A stretch of DNA of 64,000 nt from contig NZ_CP147838.1 of NCBI RefSeq assembly GCF_037338445.1, positions 930,001 to 994,000 of the forward strand. Direction: 5' to 3'. The DNA is from Salinibaculum sp. SYNS191. Its GTDB lineage: Archaea > Halobacteriota > Halobacteria > Halobacteriales > Haloarculaceae. Of the stretch, positions 44,729 through 53,182 are shown in pieces. Position 1 is the first letter of the stretch, and every line of letters begins with the position of its first letter. The translations under genes were made by a program, and so were the position numbers. Below the pieces are notes generated by a model. It made no database searches. It saw nothing but the letters and a program-made list of their open reading frames with translations, and had not been told where the DNA came from.

Positions 44729-45519
44729 GTTCGGAGACAGTCACGACCGAGACGGACGAGGAGAGAGACGAAGCGACCGACGGGACGGAGACGGCCGTTG
44801 CAGTCGAGGGACTGGGACACGCCTTCGGCGACCTCGAGGTCCTCGCCGACATCACCTTCAGCGTCGACCGGGGCACCGTCGTCTGCGTCATCGGCCCCAA
44901 CGGGTCGGGGAAGACGACGCTGCTGCGGCTGGTGACCGGCCTGATAGAGCCCGACGAGGGAACGGTCACGATCGCCGGCGAGAGCGACCGCGAGGTCGGC
45001 TACCTCGCCCAGCAGCCCGACTTCCGGCCGCAGTTCACCGTCCGGGAGACGGTGTCGTTCTACGGCTCGCTCGTCGGGACGGAGACCGACGTCGACGCCG
45101 TCCTCGACCGGGTCGGGCTCGGTGCGGTCGCCGACCGACGCGTGAACGCCCTGTCCGGCGGGATGATGCGCCTGCTCGGCGTCGCGCAGACGACCATCGG
45201 CGACCCGTCGCTGCTGGTGCTCGACGAGCCCTCCAGCGGCCTCGACCCGACGATGACCCGACACATCACGGACGTCGTCGCGGACCTTGCCGCGGCGGGC
45301 GACGCGGTCCTGCTCGCGACCCACGACCTGCGGTCCGTCGAGCGCATCGCGGACGAAGTGCTGGTCGTCGACCGGGGCGAACTCGTCGCCACCGGCCCGC
45401 CCGACGCGATACTGGCCGAGACGGAGACCGAGACGCTCGAGGACGCCCTGACGGCGCTTGCACGCGGCGACGACGCAATCAGCGTCTCGGCGGGCCTGCA
45501 CGGGAGTGACCGGGAATGA
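44725..45519 (+). CDS. nosF: NosF-type ABC ATPase
   Basis: The 264-residue ATPase has Walker A GPNGSGKTT, signature ALSGGMMRLLGVAQ, Walker B LLVLDEPSSGLD and the switch His in LLATHDLRSVER. It powers the NosY permease for sulfur or copper-site assembly of N2O reductase. The acidic N-terminus (about 25 residues) is a halophile feature. It overlaps nosD and nosY by ATGA. Confidence 0.92.
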   Translation: MSSETVTTETDEERDEATDGTETAVAVEGLGHAFGDLEVLADITFSVDRGTVVCVIGPNGSGKTTLLRLVTGLIEPDEGTVTIAGESDREVGYLAQQPDFRPQFTVRETVSFYGSLVGTETDVDAVLDRVGLGAVADRRVNALSGGMMRLLGVAQTTIGDPSLLVLDEPSSGLDPTMTRHITDVVADLAAAGDAVLLATHDLRSVERIADEVLVVDRGELVATGPPDAILAETETETLEDALTALARGDDAISVSAGLHGSDRE

Positions 45520-46322
45520 CGCGGTACCGCTACCTGGTGGACGTGGCCCAGCGGGAGTTCCTGACGGTCGTCAGGACGCCGATGCTGGTGGTACTGGCTG
45601 CCGGGTACGTCGCCCTGCTGGTCGGTATCTCCTGGCTCAGCGCCTCCGGCGCGTACCTGGGACTGGTGCTCGACCTGCTGACGCCGGTGGAGGTGCTTGT
45701 GCCGGTGCTGGCCTTCGCCTTCGGCTACCGGTCGCTGCTCGGCGACCGCGAGAGCGGCGAACTGGAGACGATTCGCACCTACCCGATTCGCAGCGGCGTC
45801 TACGTCCTCGGGGTCTTCCTCGGCCGTGCAGTGGTCGTGCTCGGGGTCGTCCTCGTCGGCCTGTTCGGGTCGGCGGCGCTGGTGCCGCTGGGCAGGGGGC
45901 GACAGCTCACCGTCATCGCCTCCCACGCCACCGTCGACTCGCCGGCGCTGTACTTCCGCTTCGTCGTCCTGACCGCGCTGTTCGCGCTGGCCGTGCTGGC
46001 CGTGGCCGTCCTCGTCTCCGCTACCGCCCGCTCGACCCGGGGCGGCCTGGCGCTCGCGACGGGGGCCGTCGTGATGCTGGTCGTCGGGCTGGACAGTTCG
46101 CTGGTCGCTGGGCTGACGAGCGGCGTCGTCTCGCCGGGCGGTCTGGACGCGCTGCTCGCGCTCAGTCCAAACAGCGCCTACCGGAGCCTGGTGTTCGGGG
46201 TGAGTCTCGGCCCCGCCGGCGTGAGCGTCCCGCCCGGCCCCGCGGCGCTTGCCAGCACCGTCGGCCTCCTCGCCTGGCTCGCGGCCGCGCTCGTCCTGGC
46301 CGGGGTCGTCGCCTGGCGGTAG
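45516..46322 (+). CDS. nosY: NosY-type ABC permease
   Basis: The 268-residue protein has six helices, an amphipathic start (VDVAQREFLTVVRTPM), and the NosY-like segment GYRSLLGDRESGELETIRTYPIRSGVYVLGVFLGRAVV. It is last in nosLDFY; no nosZ follows. The gene downstream has its own TATA. Confidence 0.9.
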   Translation: MTRYRYLVDVAQREFLTVVRTPMLVVLAAGYVALLVGISWLSASGAYLGLVLDLLTPVEVLVPVLAFAFGYRSLLGDRESGELETIRTYPIRSGVYVLGVFLGRAVVVLGVVLVGLFGSAALVPLGRGRQLTVIASHATVDSPALYFRFVVLTALFALAVLAVAVLVSATARSTRGGLALATGAVVMLVVGLDSSLVAGLTSGVVSPGGLDALLALSPNSAYRSLVFGVSLGPAGVSVPPGPAALASTVGLLAWLAAALVLAGVVAWR

Positions 46323-46344
46323 CGGCCTGTCGGTGGAACATCAC

Positions 46345-46353
46345 CTATAAACC
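46345..46353 (+). promoter_or_regulatory. TATA element of the alpha/beta hydrolase gene
   Basis: CTATAAACC is centred 27 bases upstream of ATG 46376. Confidence 0.75.
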
Positions 46354-46375
46354 CGCGACGGCCCACGTATTACGT

Positions 46376-47314
46376 ATGAAACTCCGGAACGTACTCGGCG
46401 TGGCCGCGGGCACGGTCGGTCTGACGGTGCTCGCCAACCGCCTGCTGACGGCCCGCGAGGACTTCGAGCCGTTCCTCGACGGCGACCACGGCACGTATCG
46501 CTGGCGCGGCTTCGACATCGCCTACACCGAGGCCGGCGACCCGGAGGACCAGGACCTCTTGCTGTTCCACGGCATCAACGCCGCCGGGTCCAGCCACGAG
46601 TTCCACCGCATCTTCGACGAACTCAGCGAGGACTACCACGTCATCGCCCCCGACCTGCCGGGCTTTGGCCACTCCGACCGGCCGCCCCTGCTGTACTCCG
46701 CGTCGCTGTACACCACCTTCGTCGGCGACGCGATCGACGACCTGAGCGACGAACCGCCCATCGTCATCGCGGGGTCGCTGACCGGCGCTTACGCCGCGAT
46801 GGCCGCGCGGACCCACGAGGTGGACGAACTCGTCCTCATCAGCCCGACCGACTCCTCGATGGGCGGCCGGCGGGTCTGGCTGCGCACCCTCCTTCGCGCC
46901 CCCGTCGTCGGCGAGGGCATCCACAACCTCGTCACGAGCCACCGGGCGCTGCGGTACTTCCACGCCGACCACGGCTACTACGACGTCGAGAACCTCTCCG
47001 ACGAGGTGGTCGACTACGAGTGGGAGGTCGCTCACCAGCCCGGTGCCCGCTTCGCGCCCGCTTCCTTCCTCAGCGGCTTCCTCGCGCCCACCGAGGACCT
47101 CGACGACGTGCTGGCCGAACTCGACGTGCCGTTGACGCTCGTCTGGGGCCGGGACGCGGAAGTCACGCCCCTCTCTGAAGGGTACGACCTGGCCGAACGG
47201 GCGGACGCGCGGCTGGCCGTCTTCGACGAGGCGCTCCTGCTGCCCCACGTCGAACACCCCGAGCAGTTCGTCGACGTGGTCCAGGGCAAAATCGAGGCCG
47301 AACAGGAGCAGTAG
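46376..47314 (+). CDS. alpha/beta hydrolase
   Basis: The 312-residue protein has an N-terminal hydrophobic segment (about 1-24, possible membrane anchor). Hydrolase landmarks follow: LLFHGINAAGSS, nucleophile elbow AGSLTGAYA (Ser), acid in WGRDAEVTP and His in LPHVEHPEQ. The nucleophile motif GSLTG is a variant of GxSxG. Substrate is unknown. A TATA element supports the ATG. Confidence 0.87.
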   Translation: MKLRNVLGVAAGTVGLTVLANRLLTAREDFEPFLDGDHGTYRWRGFDIAYTEAGDPEDQDLLLFHGINAAGSSHEFHRIFDELSEDYHVIAPDLPGFGHSDRPPLLYSASLYTTFVGDAIDDLSDEPPIVIAGSLTGAYAAMAARTHEVDELVLISPTDSSMGGRRVWLRTLLRAPVVGEGIHNLVTSHRALRYFHADHGYYDVENLSDEVVDYEWEVAHQPGARFAPASFLSGFLAPTEDLDDVLAELDVPLTLVWGRDAEVTPLSEGYDLAERADARLAVFDEALLLPHVEHPEQFVDVVQGKIEAEQEQ

Positions 47315-47336
47315 CGACACCGGCCGGCCAGCGCGG

Positions 47337-47720
47337 TCAGGCGTCGGTCTCGCGCGGCCCGCTGCGTCCCCAGAGACTGAGCCACACCAGCACGGCGACG
47401 AGGCTGGCGACGGCGACGACGACGGTGGGGTCGATGACCGAGCGCAGCCCCGCGAGGTTCACGTAGCTGAGAGCGAGGACGGCGAGAGCGGTGTAGCCGA
47501 AGGCGGCGACGGCCGCGACGTCGCGCCGGATGGTCGGCGACGCCTCGTCGTAGGTCAACAGGACCAGCCCGAAGACCCCGAGGCCGAACAGCGCGCCCAG
47601 CACGGCCCCGAGAATACCGGCGACCGGGTCGACCTGAACGGCCTCGATGATGACGACGGCCACGATGCCGAAGGTCGTGAGCCCGGCACCGATACCGAGG
47701 GCTATCCGCTGGAGGGCCAT
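47337..47720 (-). CDS. four-helix membrane protein of unknown function
   Basis: The 127-residue protein begins MALQRIALGIGAG with helices at about 8-30, 35-56, 70-90 and 98-117. A short polar loop (TYDEASPTIRRD) separates the second and third. No family is recognised. ATG 47720 is preferred over a start nine residues upstream. It lies convergent with the alpha/beta hydrolase and 47 bases downstream of the HemG-like gene. Confidence 0.75.
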   Translation of the reverse strand: MALQRIALGIGAGLTTFGIVAVVIIEAVQVDPVAGILGAVLGALFGLGVFGLVLLTYDEASPTIRRDVAAVAAFGYTALAVLALSYVNLAGLRSVIDPTVVVAVASLVAVLVWLSLWGRSGPRETDA

Positions 47721-47767
47721 GTGTAGAGGGAGGCCGACAGCGGGCAAAACGGTTCTGAATCGCCGGA

Positions 47768-48343
47768 CTACTCGGTGGTGGACGGCGGCGCGATGCCCAG
47801 TCGGCCCTCGGCGAAGGCAGCGAAGTCGTTCGCGAACTGCTCGACTTCGTCCCAGTCGGTGTACTCGTAGTCCCGCGAGGTGTCGGTGTCGCCGGTCGCC
47901 TTCTTCGCGATGCGTTTCATCACCAGCCGCTTCAGGAAGCCGTACTGCGAGTACCGCAACGCGCCGCCGAACAGGCCGATGCGGTCGGGGTGGAAGTCGG
48001 TCGCCTCGACGAACGACTCGACGTACGACGCCGCCTGCGCACGGCCGTCCTCGTCGTCCGCCACCGACGACAGCGACACCTGGAAGAAGCCGGTCGGGCG
48101 CGTCGACAGCGCGTCGTGGTGTTCGCGTGCGAAGGCCCGAACGGCCGGTTCGTGGCTCCCGACGTGTATCGAGGACCCGACGAGGACCGCGTCGCTGTCG
48201 ACCACCGGATAGTCACTCGACAGGCCCTCCGCGTCGACGACCGTCGTCTCGTAGCCGCGCTCGCGGAGCGTCTCCCCCAGGCGCTGTGCGACCTTCGCTG
48301 TCTGTCCCTCTCCGGTCCCGTAGACGACGAGGATGGATGGCAT
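47768..48343 (-). CDS. HemG-like flavodoxin-domain protein
   Basis: The 191-residue flavodoxin-fold protein starts ILVVYGTGEGQTAKVAQRL (FMN phosphate loop). It has VGSSIHVGSHEPAVRAF and GFFQVSLS, and ends near YTDWDEVEQFANDFA. This pattern matches the protoporphyrinogen oxidase HemG/flavodoxin group that uses menaquinone, although haloarchaeal members have not been shown to make haem. It could be a general flavodoxin. Confidence 0.82.
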   Translation of the reverse strand: MPSILVVYGTGEGQTAKVAQRLGETLRERGYETTVVDAEGLSSDYPVVDSDAVLVGSSIHVGSHEPAVRAFAREHHDALSTRPTGFFQVSLSSVADDEDGRAQAASYVESFVEATDFHPDRIGLFGGALRYSQYGFLKRLVMKRIAKKATGDTDTSRDYEYTDWDEVEQFANDFAAFAEGRLGIAPPSTTE

Positions 48344-48442
48344 GCTCCAGTCGCGGAACTACGGCGGCCCGGAACAAGTAGCTACTGTGACACGCGACAG
48401 CGGTCGCCCGGAGCGACGAGACACCCGAAGGCCCGGACGGCG

Positions 48443-49081
48443 CTAGCGGACGAAGTACGGCTCTTCGCCGGGCGAGAACCGACCCAGGTCGGCGAGCTGT
48501 CGGTAGTCCTTCGACCGGAGCTGGGTCAACCCCTCGACGAGCCGGTCGGCCTCGTCGTCGGTCCACTCGACCGGGTCGGCGATGGGGAAGACGAGCCACC
48601 CCGTCCCCTGAATCTCCGAGGCGTGGAGGGCGTCCATGTCGATGGCTTCCGGCGAGCGGTTCGTGAACGTCGCGAGGACGTGCTCGGTGGCGCGGGGGCC
48701 GACCGGGAGCAACACGTCGGCGGTGATGGCGCGCAGTTCGGCGTCGAAGAAGGGTTCCAGCGCAGCGTAGTCGTCGGCTGTCGGCTGCTCCGCTCCCGGG
48801 TCGCACATGTGCAGGTACGAGAAGAACGTCTCCTCGACGGCGGGCGCGCCGGTGTCGGAGTCGAACGACTCCACGAGCCCGCCGCGACAGAGCGCGTCGA
48901 AGAACTGCGGTGACCACGGTTCGTCGGTGAAGGGAACGCCGGTCGTGCGGCCGCCGTGGACGCCGGGGTGGTCGCCCACGACGTGGAAGTCGGCGCTCGT
49001 GACGCCGTAGCCAGGGACGAACGAGTCACAGGGTGGGTCGAAGTCGAACGGGTTCCGGTGTGACGCTGCGATGTACTCCAC
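48443..49081 (-). CDS. uracil-DNA glycosylase superfamily protein
   Basis: The 212-residue protein has the UDG-type pocket loop GDHPGVHGGRTTGVPFTDEPW and later FFSYLHMCDPG and LPVGPRATEHVL. Uracil removal is inferred from the fold. Start choice: a TATA-like CCTTATTGT at 49169-49177 predicts transcription from about 49147. That leaves the in-frame ATG at 49159 outside the transcript, so GTG 49081 (MEYIAASHRNPFDF) is preferred; the longer form would add 26 residues. Confidence 0.78.
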   Translation of the reverse strand: MEYIAASHRNPFDFDPPCDSFVPGYGVTSADFHVVGDHPGVHGGRTTGVPFTDEPWSPQFFDALCRGGLVESFDSDTGAPAVEETFFSYLHMCDPGAEQPTADDYAALEPFFDAELRAITADVLLPVGPRATEHVLATFTNRSPEAIDMDALHASEIQGTGWLVFPIADPVEWTDDEADRLVEGLTQLRSKDYRQLADLGRFSPGEEPYFVR

Positions 49082-49271
49082 GTACCGTCCCGATTGGCGA
49101 CCCCCCGTCAATAGCGTTCCGGGACGGAGAGCGACTGGACCGGCAGTCGTGGCACTCACCCGAGAAGTACAATAAGGTAGCCTTACTCGCCCCCGAGAGT
49201 GGCTCGCAACCTGCTGGCGGCCACACAGCCGTCCTTACCGGAGCGGGCGACCGGATAGCGCCTCCATTACA

Positions 49272-50039
49272 ATGCGCTGGAAGGACGTCTGGTTCGGTAT
49301 GAGCCTGACGACCCCTGTACTCCAGGCGACGCTGACAGAAACCATCCAGGAGACCCTCTCGCAGGCCGTGGGGAGCGTCATCGAGGTGCTCCCGGCCCTG
49401 CTGGCTGCGTTGCTGGTGCTGCTCGTCGGCTGGCTGATCGGTCGCGCAGCCTATCGTCTCGTGTCGCGCACGTCGATGCGGCTCAACCTCGACCGCGTCG
49501 TGGGCGACACGCCGCTGGGTCGCGTCTTCGGAAGACGCGAGGGAGCCATCTCGAACACCCTCGGGCGCATCACGGCGTGGTTCGTCTACGGCATCGCCAT
49601 CCTGACGGCCGCGGCCGTCCTGAACATCCAGCAACTCTCGGAGTTGATCTCCACGGCGGTGTCCTACCTGCCGGCGTTCGTCGCCGGGACGCTCATCATC
49701 ATCGGCGGGTTCATCCTCGCCGACTTCCTCGCCGACATCATCGGCCGCACCGAGACGGTCACCGATACCGGGTACACCGACATCTTCGCCGACGGGGTGC
49801 GCGTCTTCCTGTACTTCATCGCCATCGTCATCGGCCTCAGCACTATCGGCATCGACGTGCAGCTTCTCAACACGTTCGCCACGGCGGCGGCGTGGGGACT
49901 GGCCGCCGGCATCGCGCTGGCGATGGGCATCGGCCTCGGCTGGGGCAGCAAGGACTACGTCGCGGAGAACATCGACTCCTGGGTGAGTCGCGGGACCAGC
50001 AGTTCGTACACGACCAGCCAGCCCGGGGACGATAGCTGA
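49272..50039 (+). CDS. mechanosensitive-channel-like protein (conserved TM-helix family)
   Basis: The 255-residue protein has four helices: PALLAALLVLLVGWLIGRA at about 42-60, ITAWFVYGIAILTAAAVL, PAFVAGTLIIIGGFILADFLA and FIAIVIGLSTIGID. The repeated TM-helix pattern with GxxxGWxIGR belongs to the family found next to or within small-conductance channels. It lacks the MscS beta domain. Starts are 49272 or ATG 49299 (MSLTTPVLQ). Confidence 0.8.
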   Translation: MRWKDVWFGMSLTTPVLQATLTETIQETLSQAVGSVIEVLPALLAALLVLLVGWLIGRAAYRLVSRTSMRLNLDRVVGDTPLGRVFGRREGAISNTLGRITAWFVYGIAILTAAAVLNIQQLSELISTAVSYLPAFVAGTLIIIGGFILADFLADIIGRTETVTDTGYTDIFADGVRVFLYFIAIVIGLSTIGIDVQLLNTFATAAAWGLAAGIALAMGIGLGWGSKDYVAENIDSWVSRGTSSSYTTSQPGDDS

Positions 50040-50075
50040 GACAGCGACGGGGCGGGAGGCCTGGTTCGACGCCAC

Positions 50076-50273
50076 TCAGGTCAGGATGTCGGAGATGCGC
50101 TGTGGCTCCCCCGACAGCGAGGGGTCGGGTTCGACTATCTTCAGCACCTCGTGGTCGGTCACCTCCGGGTACTCCTTCCCGATAGCGTCCTCGATGAGCC
50201 GCTTCTCCAGGCGGAACTCCGTCCCCTCGTAGACGACGTCGACACCGGTTTCGTCGAAGGAAAGAATGGTCAT
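50076..50273 (-). CDS. DUF5800 small protein
   Basis: The 65-residue acidic protein begins MTILSFDETGVDVVYEGTEF and ends EPQRISDILT, matching the haloarchaeal DUF5800 family as I recall it. No membrane segment or metal site is seen. Function is unknown. Confidence 0.8.
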   Translation of the reverse strand: MTILSFDETGVDVVYEGTEFRLEKRLIEDAIGKEYPEVTDHEVLKIVEPDPSLSGEPQRISDILT

Positions 50274-50346
50274 ACCTCCGGGTAGGCGACTGTCGAATAA
50301 AAAGGTACAGATGGCCACGCAGGACGTTCGCAGGCCCGACCGGGAC

Positions 50347-50556
50347 TCACTCCTCGACGGCGTACCCCGCGTCGTGGACCGCCTCTTCGAGGGCGCCGTC
50401 AGCGACCGACGCCGACGCGTCGACGTCGACTGTCCCCTGCTCGTGGTCGGCATCGACCGACTCCACACCGTCGATACCTTCGAGGGAATCCTCGACGTTC
50501 GCCTCACAGCCGGTACAGGACATACCCACGACCGATATCGTTCGCTTCTCGCTCAT
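50347..50556 (-). CDS. heavy-metal-associated (CopZ-like) protein
   Basis: The 69-residue protein is a single HMA domain with the copper-binding GMSCTGCE motif (Cys14, Cys17) and the ferredoxin-like ending DAGYAVEE. It is probably a cytoplasmic Cu(I) chaperone. No copper P-type ATPase is in the window. Its ATG is at 50556; a start nine residues upstream is less likely. Confidence 0.93.
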   Translation of the reverse strand: MSEKRTISVVGMSCTGCEANVEDSLEGIDGVESVDADHEQGTVDVDASASVADGALEEAVHDAGYAVEE

Positions 50557-50596
50557 GCGCGGTCCTTGAACGTCCGGCCGCATAACCGTTGTACTT

Positions 50597-51010
50597 TCAC
50601 TCCACGCGCAGCGTCAGCGTGAGGTCGGCGCCCTCGGCCAGCGCCGCGACGAGCGCGCGGTCGAGGTCAGCCGCGGCGGCGTCGGCCCCGACCATGACGG
50701 TCCGGTCGTCCACGTAATCGCTCGTGCGCCCGACCAGACTCCGCTCGTTCTCGAAGACCAGGTCGGGGTGGCCCCGGCCCTCGACGGTCTCGGTGTGGCC
50801 GGCCGCCTCGACGGTGGCGACGATTGTCGCGTCGTGGGACTGGCAGGCCGTCACGAACTCGCGGTCGAAGTCCGCGGGCGTGCGGTCGGCCTCGATGCCG
50901 AGGATGCAATCGCCCGCCGGGGTCAGGTAGTCGTCGCTGGTCAACTCGAAGGTGCTCGCGTGCTCGGCGGCGACGTGCTCGTGGCCGTGCGCGTGGACGA
51001 CTTCTTCCAT
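50597..51010 (-). CDS. DUF371 family protein
   Basis: The 137-residue soluble protein begins MEEVVHAHGHEHVAAEHASTFE and contains TPAGDCILGIEADRTPADF, the DUF371 core, and FENERSLVGRTSDYVDDRTVMVGADAAA. The His-rich start could bind metal. It is an archaeal family without known function. Confidence 0.87.
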   Translation of the reverse strand: MEEVVHAHGHEHVAAEHASTFELTSDDYLTPAGDCILGIEADRTPADFDREFVTACQSHDATIVATVEAAGHTETVEGRGHPDLVFENERSLVGRTSDYVDDRTVMVGADAAAADLDRALVAALAEGADLTLTLRVE

Positions 51011-51065
51011 GTCTCCCCGGTCGGTGACCGGCGTATTTCAGCGGGGCGGTTCGGACCGGGAGCCT

Positions 51066-52196
51066 CTAGGAACTTCGCTCCTCGATACCGATGTCGACGT
51101 CGTTGTCGCTGACGTACGCGGCGATGCGGACGCCGACGAGGCTGATGAAGATGCTGCCGAGGATGAACAGCGCGAGATGCGTCCCGGAGGACAGCAGGAG
51201 GCCGTCGAAGGTCAGCGGCCCGAACTCCATGGCCGGAATCTCCGCCGGGGGAAAGATGCCCGAGCGTTCGAGGAAGTACGCCGAGAACCCGCGCACCGCC
51301 AGCCCGACGGCGATAGCGACGAACGGGAGGTTCACGTAGGCGGTGCCGATGTCGTCGTTGCGGATGAACTCGTCGAGCAACCGCCCCGCCGAGGCCGCGA
51401 GCGCGGCCATCGTCAGCCACGGGACCGCGTCGTAGGCGAAGCGCATCCCGACGATGACCGAACCGACCTCCCCGGCCTCTATCCCGGAGACGCTGAGGGC
51501 ACCGGCGAAAAAGCCCACCAGCGCCAGGCCGGCGGCGACGACGTAGGTGACCAGCGAGACCTGCCCCGCGTACATCGCCTCGCGAATCTGACCGGGCATC
51601 CGGGCGATGTAGGTCCCGATACCCAGCCCCTTGTACAGCAGGCTCAGGCCGGCCGCGGCCGCGATTGCCCCGAGCGCGACGGTGGGGCTGTCCGAGACAA
51701 AGAGCAGAATCGGGAACGCCAGCAGCGCCGCGCCGAGGGGCACCAGAACGGTCTTTCTGAGCTGTTCGTCGGCGAGGAACTGCTTGAGGAGGTAGTACGT
51801 CGACTCGATGTCACGGGCCTGGCGGACCACCACGCGGTCGACGGCGTCGACGGTGATGCGGCTCTCGATGATGGGAACCAGCCGCTCGTCCTCGGCGCTG
51901 TCGACGACCACCACCGCCGAGTCCGGGTCAAGCTCCGCGACCAGGTCCTCGGTCTGGCGGGCGACCTGTCGGTCGGCGGTGACGGCGTCGCCCGTCCCGG
52001 CGATGACGGCGACGGTGGCGTCGTCGATGTCCTCGGCGACGCGGAGGCCTTCGAGCAGGCAGTTCACGCGACTGTCCTCCGGGTCGTCGACGCCGACGGC
52101 TGTGACGAGCGATTCGACGGCCTCGCGGCCGACGACGGGCGGGTCTCCGCCCGGGAGGGGGTCGCCACGGTGGAGACAGACGACGAGGGTGCTCAC
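51066..52196 (-). CDS. DUF373 family membrane protein
   Basis: The 376-residue protein has a soluble N-terminal Rossmann-like domain (1-140: LVVCLHRGD, VAVIAGTGD, VVVVDSAEDERLVPIIESR) followed by about seven helices. This is the archaeal DUF373 layout. A TATA element (52218-52227) lies 27 bases upstream. Function is unknown. Confidence 0.87.
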   Translation of the reverse strand: MSTLVVCLHRGDPLPGGDPPVVGREAVESLVTAVGVDDPEDSRVNCLLEGLRVAEDIDDATVAVIAGTGDAVTADRQVARQTEDLVAELDPDSAVVVVDSAEDERLVPIIESRITVDAVDRVVVRQARDIESTYYLLKQFLADEQLRKTVLVPLGAALLAFPILLFVSDSPTVALGAIAAAAGLSLLYKGLGIGTYIARMPGQIREAMYAGQVSLVTYVVAAGLALVGFFAGALSVSGIEAGEVGSVIVGMRFAYDAVPWLTMAALAASAGRLLDEFIRNDDIGTAYVNLPFVAIAVGLAVRGFSAYFLERSGIFPPAEIPAMEFGPLTFDGLLLSSGTHLALFILGSIFISLVGVRIAAYVSDNDVDIGIEERSS

Positions 52197-52217
52197 GATG
52201 GAAGGGAAGCCGGCGGA

Positions 52218-52227
52218 GAATAAAAAT
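52218..52227 (-). promoter_or_regulatory. TATA element of the DUF373 gene
   Basis: Minus-strand ATTTTTATTC is centred 27 bases upstream of ATG 52196. Confidence 0.65.
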
Positions 52228-52248
52228 CCCAGCTACTGTTTGCGACCG

Positions 52249-53100
52249 TCAGTACTCCTGGACGCCCTCGTCGGTGACCACCGAGTCCAGCAACCGCGTC
52301 GGCGTCGCGTCGTAGGCGGGATTGGCGATGTCGAAGCCCTCCGCGGGTTCGAGCATCACCTCGCTGGCCGCGCGCTGTTCGTTCTCGAACGCGAAGCCGG
52401 CATCGACGACCTTCGCCGCCGACCCGACTGCGGTGAACGGGACCCCCGCCTCGGCGGCCGTCGCCGCGAGCGGGTAGGTGCCGACGCGGTTGTACAGCGT
52501 GTCGCCGACGATGCAGTCCATGCCGACGACGACGCGGTCACACTCCGACAGGTAGTGCCCGCCGGCGCTGTCGACGACCAGCGTCGTCTCCACGCCCTCG
52601 ACCTCTGCGAGCCGACGGGCCATCTTCCGGCCAAGATAGCGCGGCCTGGCCTCCGTGACGTAGACGGAGAACTCCGCGCCGTCCTCGACCGCGCGGGCGA
52701 TGGCCGACAGCACCGTCGTCGAGTAGTCGTGAGTCAGCAGCGTGTCGGCGTCGCCCAGCACCGACGCGGCGCGTTCGGCCGTCCGGCGCTTGCCGGTCTC
52801 CACCCGCTCGACGACTGCCTCGATGGCGTCGACGGTCACCGACTGCGCCTCGGCGACCGAGTCGACGTCGGCGTCCTCGACCGCGGCGACGATTTCGCGC
52901 TGTGTCGTGTGCAGTGAGGCGTGGGAGGGGTTCGCCCGCCGGAGCGCGTTGCTGTTGCGCTCCAGCGTCCGCCGGTACTCCTCGACTGTCGGGAACTCCC
53001 GGTCGGTGAGTTCCCGCAGCGCCTGGGCGGCCTCGACGGCGACGACGGAGGAACTGTGGGTCTGCATGTCCGCAATCTTCGCGGCGGTCTCGTCTATCAT
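52249..53100 (-). CDS. eIF2B-alpha-like protein (R15P isomerase family relative)
   Basis: The 283-residue protein belongs to the eIF2B/MtnA/ribose-1,5-bisphosphate isomerase superfamily: ADMQTHSSSVVAVEAAQAL at the start, VYVTEARPRYLGRKMARRL, VVGMDCIVGDTLYNRVGTYP and the closing TPTRLLDSVVTDEG. The isomerase-type catalytic Cys in LTHC is Asp here (LTHDYS, Asp125), as in non-catalytic eIF2B-alpha-like members. The role in translation or nucleotide salvage is not settled. ATG 53100 (MIDETAAKIADMQ) is preferred to 53127. Confidence 0.83.
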   Translation of the reverse strand: MIDETAAKIADMQTHSSSVVAVEAAQALRELTDREFPTVEEYRRTLERNSNALRRANPSHASLHTTQREIVAAVEDADVDSVAEAQSVTVDAIEAVVERVETGKRRTAERAASVLGDADTLLTHDYSTTVLSAIARAVEDGAEFSVYVTEARPRYLGRKMARRLAEVEGVETTLVVDSAGGHYLSECDRVVVGMDCIVGDTLYNRVGTYPLAATAAEAGVPFTAVGSAAKVVDAGFAFENEQRAASEVMLEPAEGFDIANPAYDATPTRLLDSVVTDEGVQEY

Positions 53101-53150
53101 ATCCGGAGTGTCGCTCCGGCGGGACAAATGGCTTTCCCGATGCCGAACAA

Positions 53151-53160
53151 CCTTTATCGG
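53151..53160 (+). promoter_or_regulatory. TATA element of the pilin gene
   Basis: CCTTTATCGG is centred 28 bases upstream of ATG 53183. Confidence 0.7.
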
Positions 53161-53182
53161 GCCGCGTGGTAGTCACAGGCAA

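Noticed and set aside
46323..46375. Continuation of the nos operon into the alpha/beta hydrolase gene
   Set aside because: The hydrolase gene has its own good TATA element at 46345-46353 and no ATGA overlap, unlike the nos genes.
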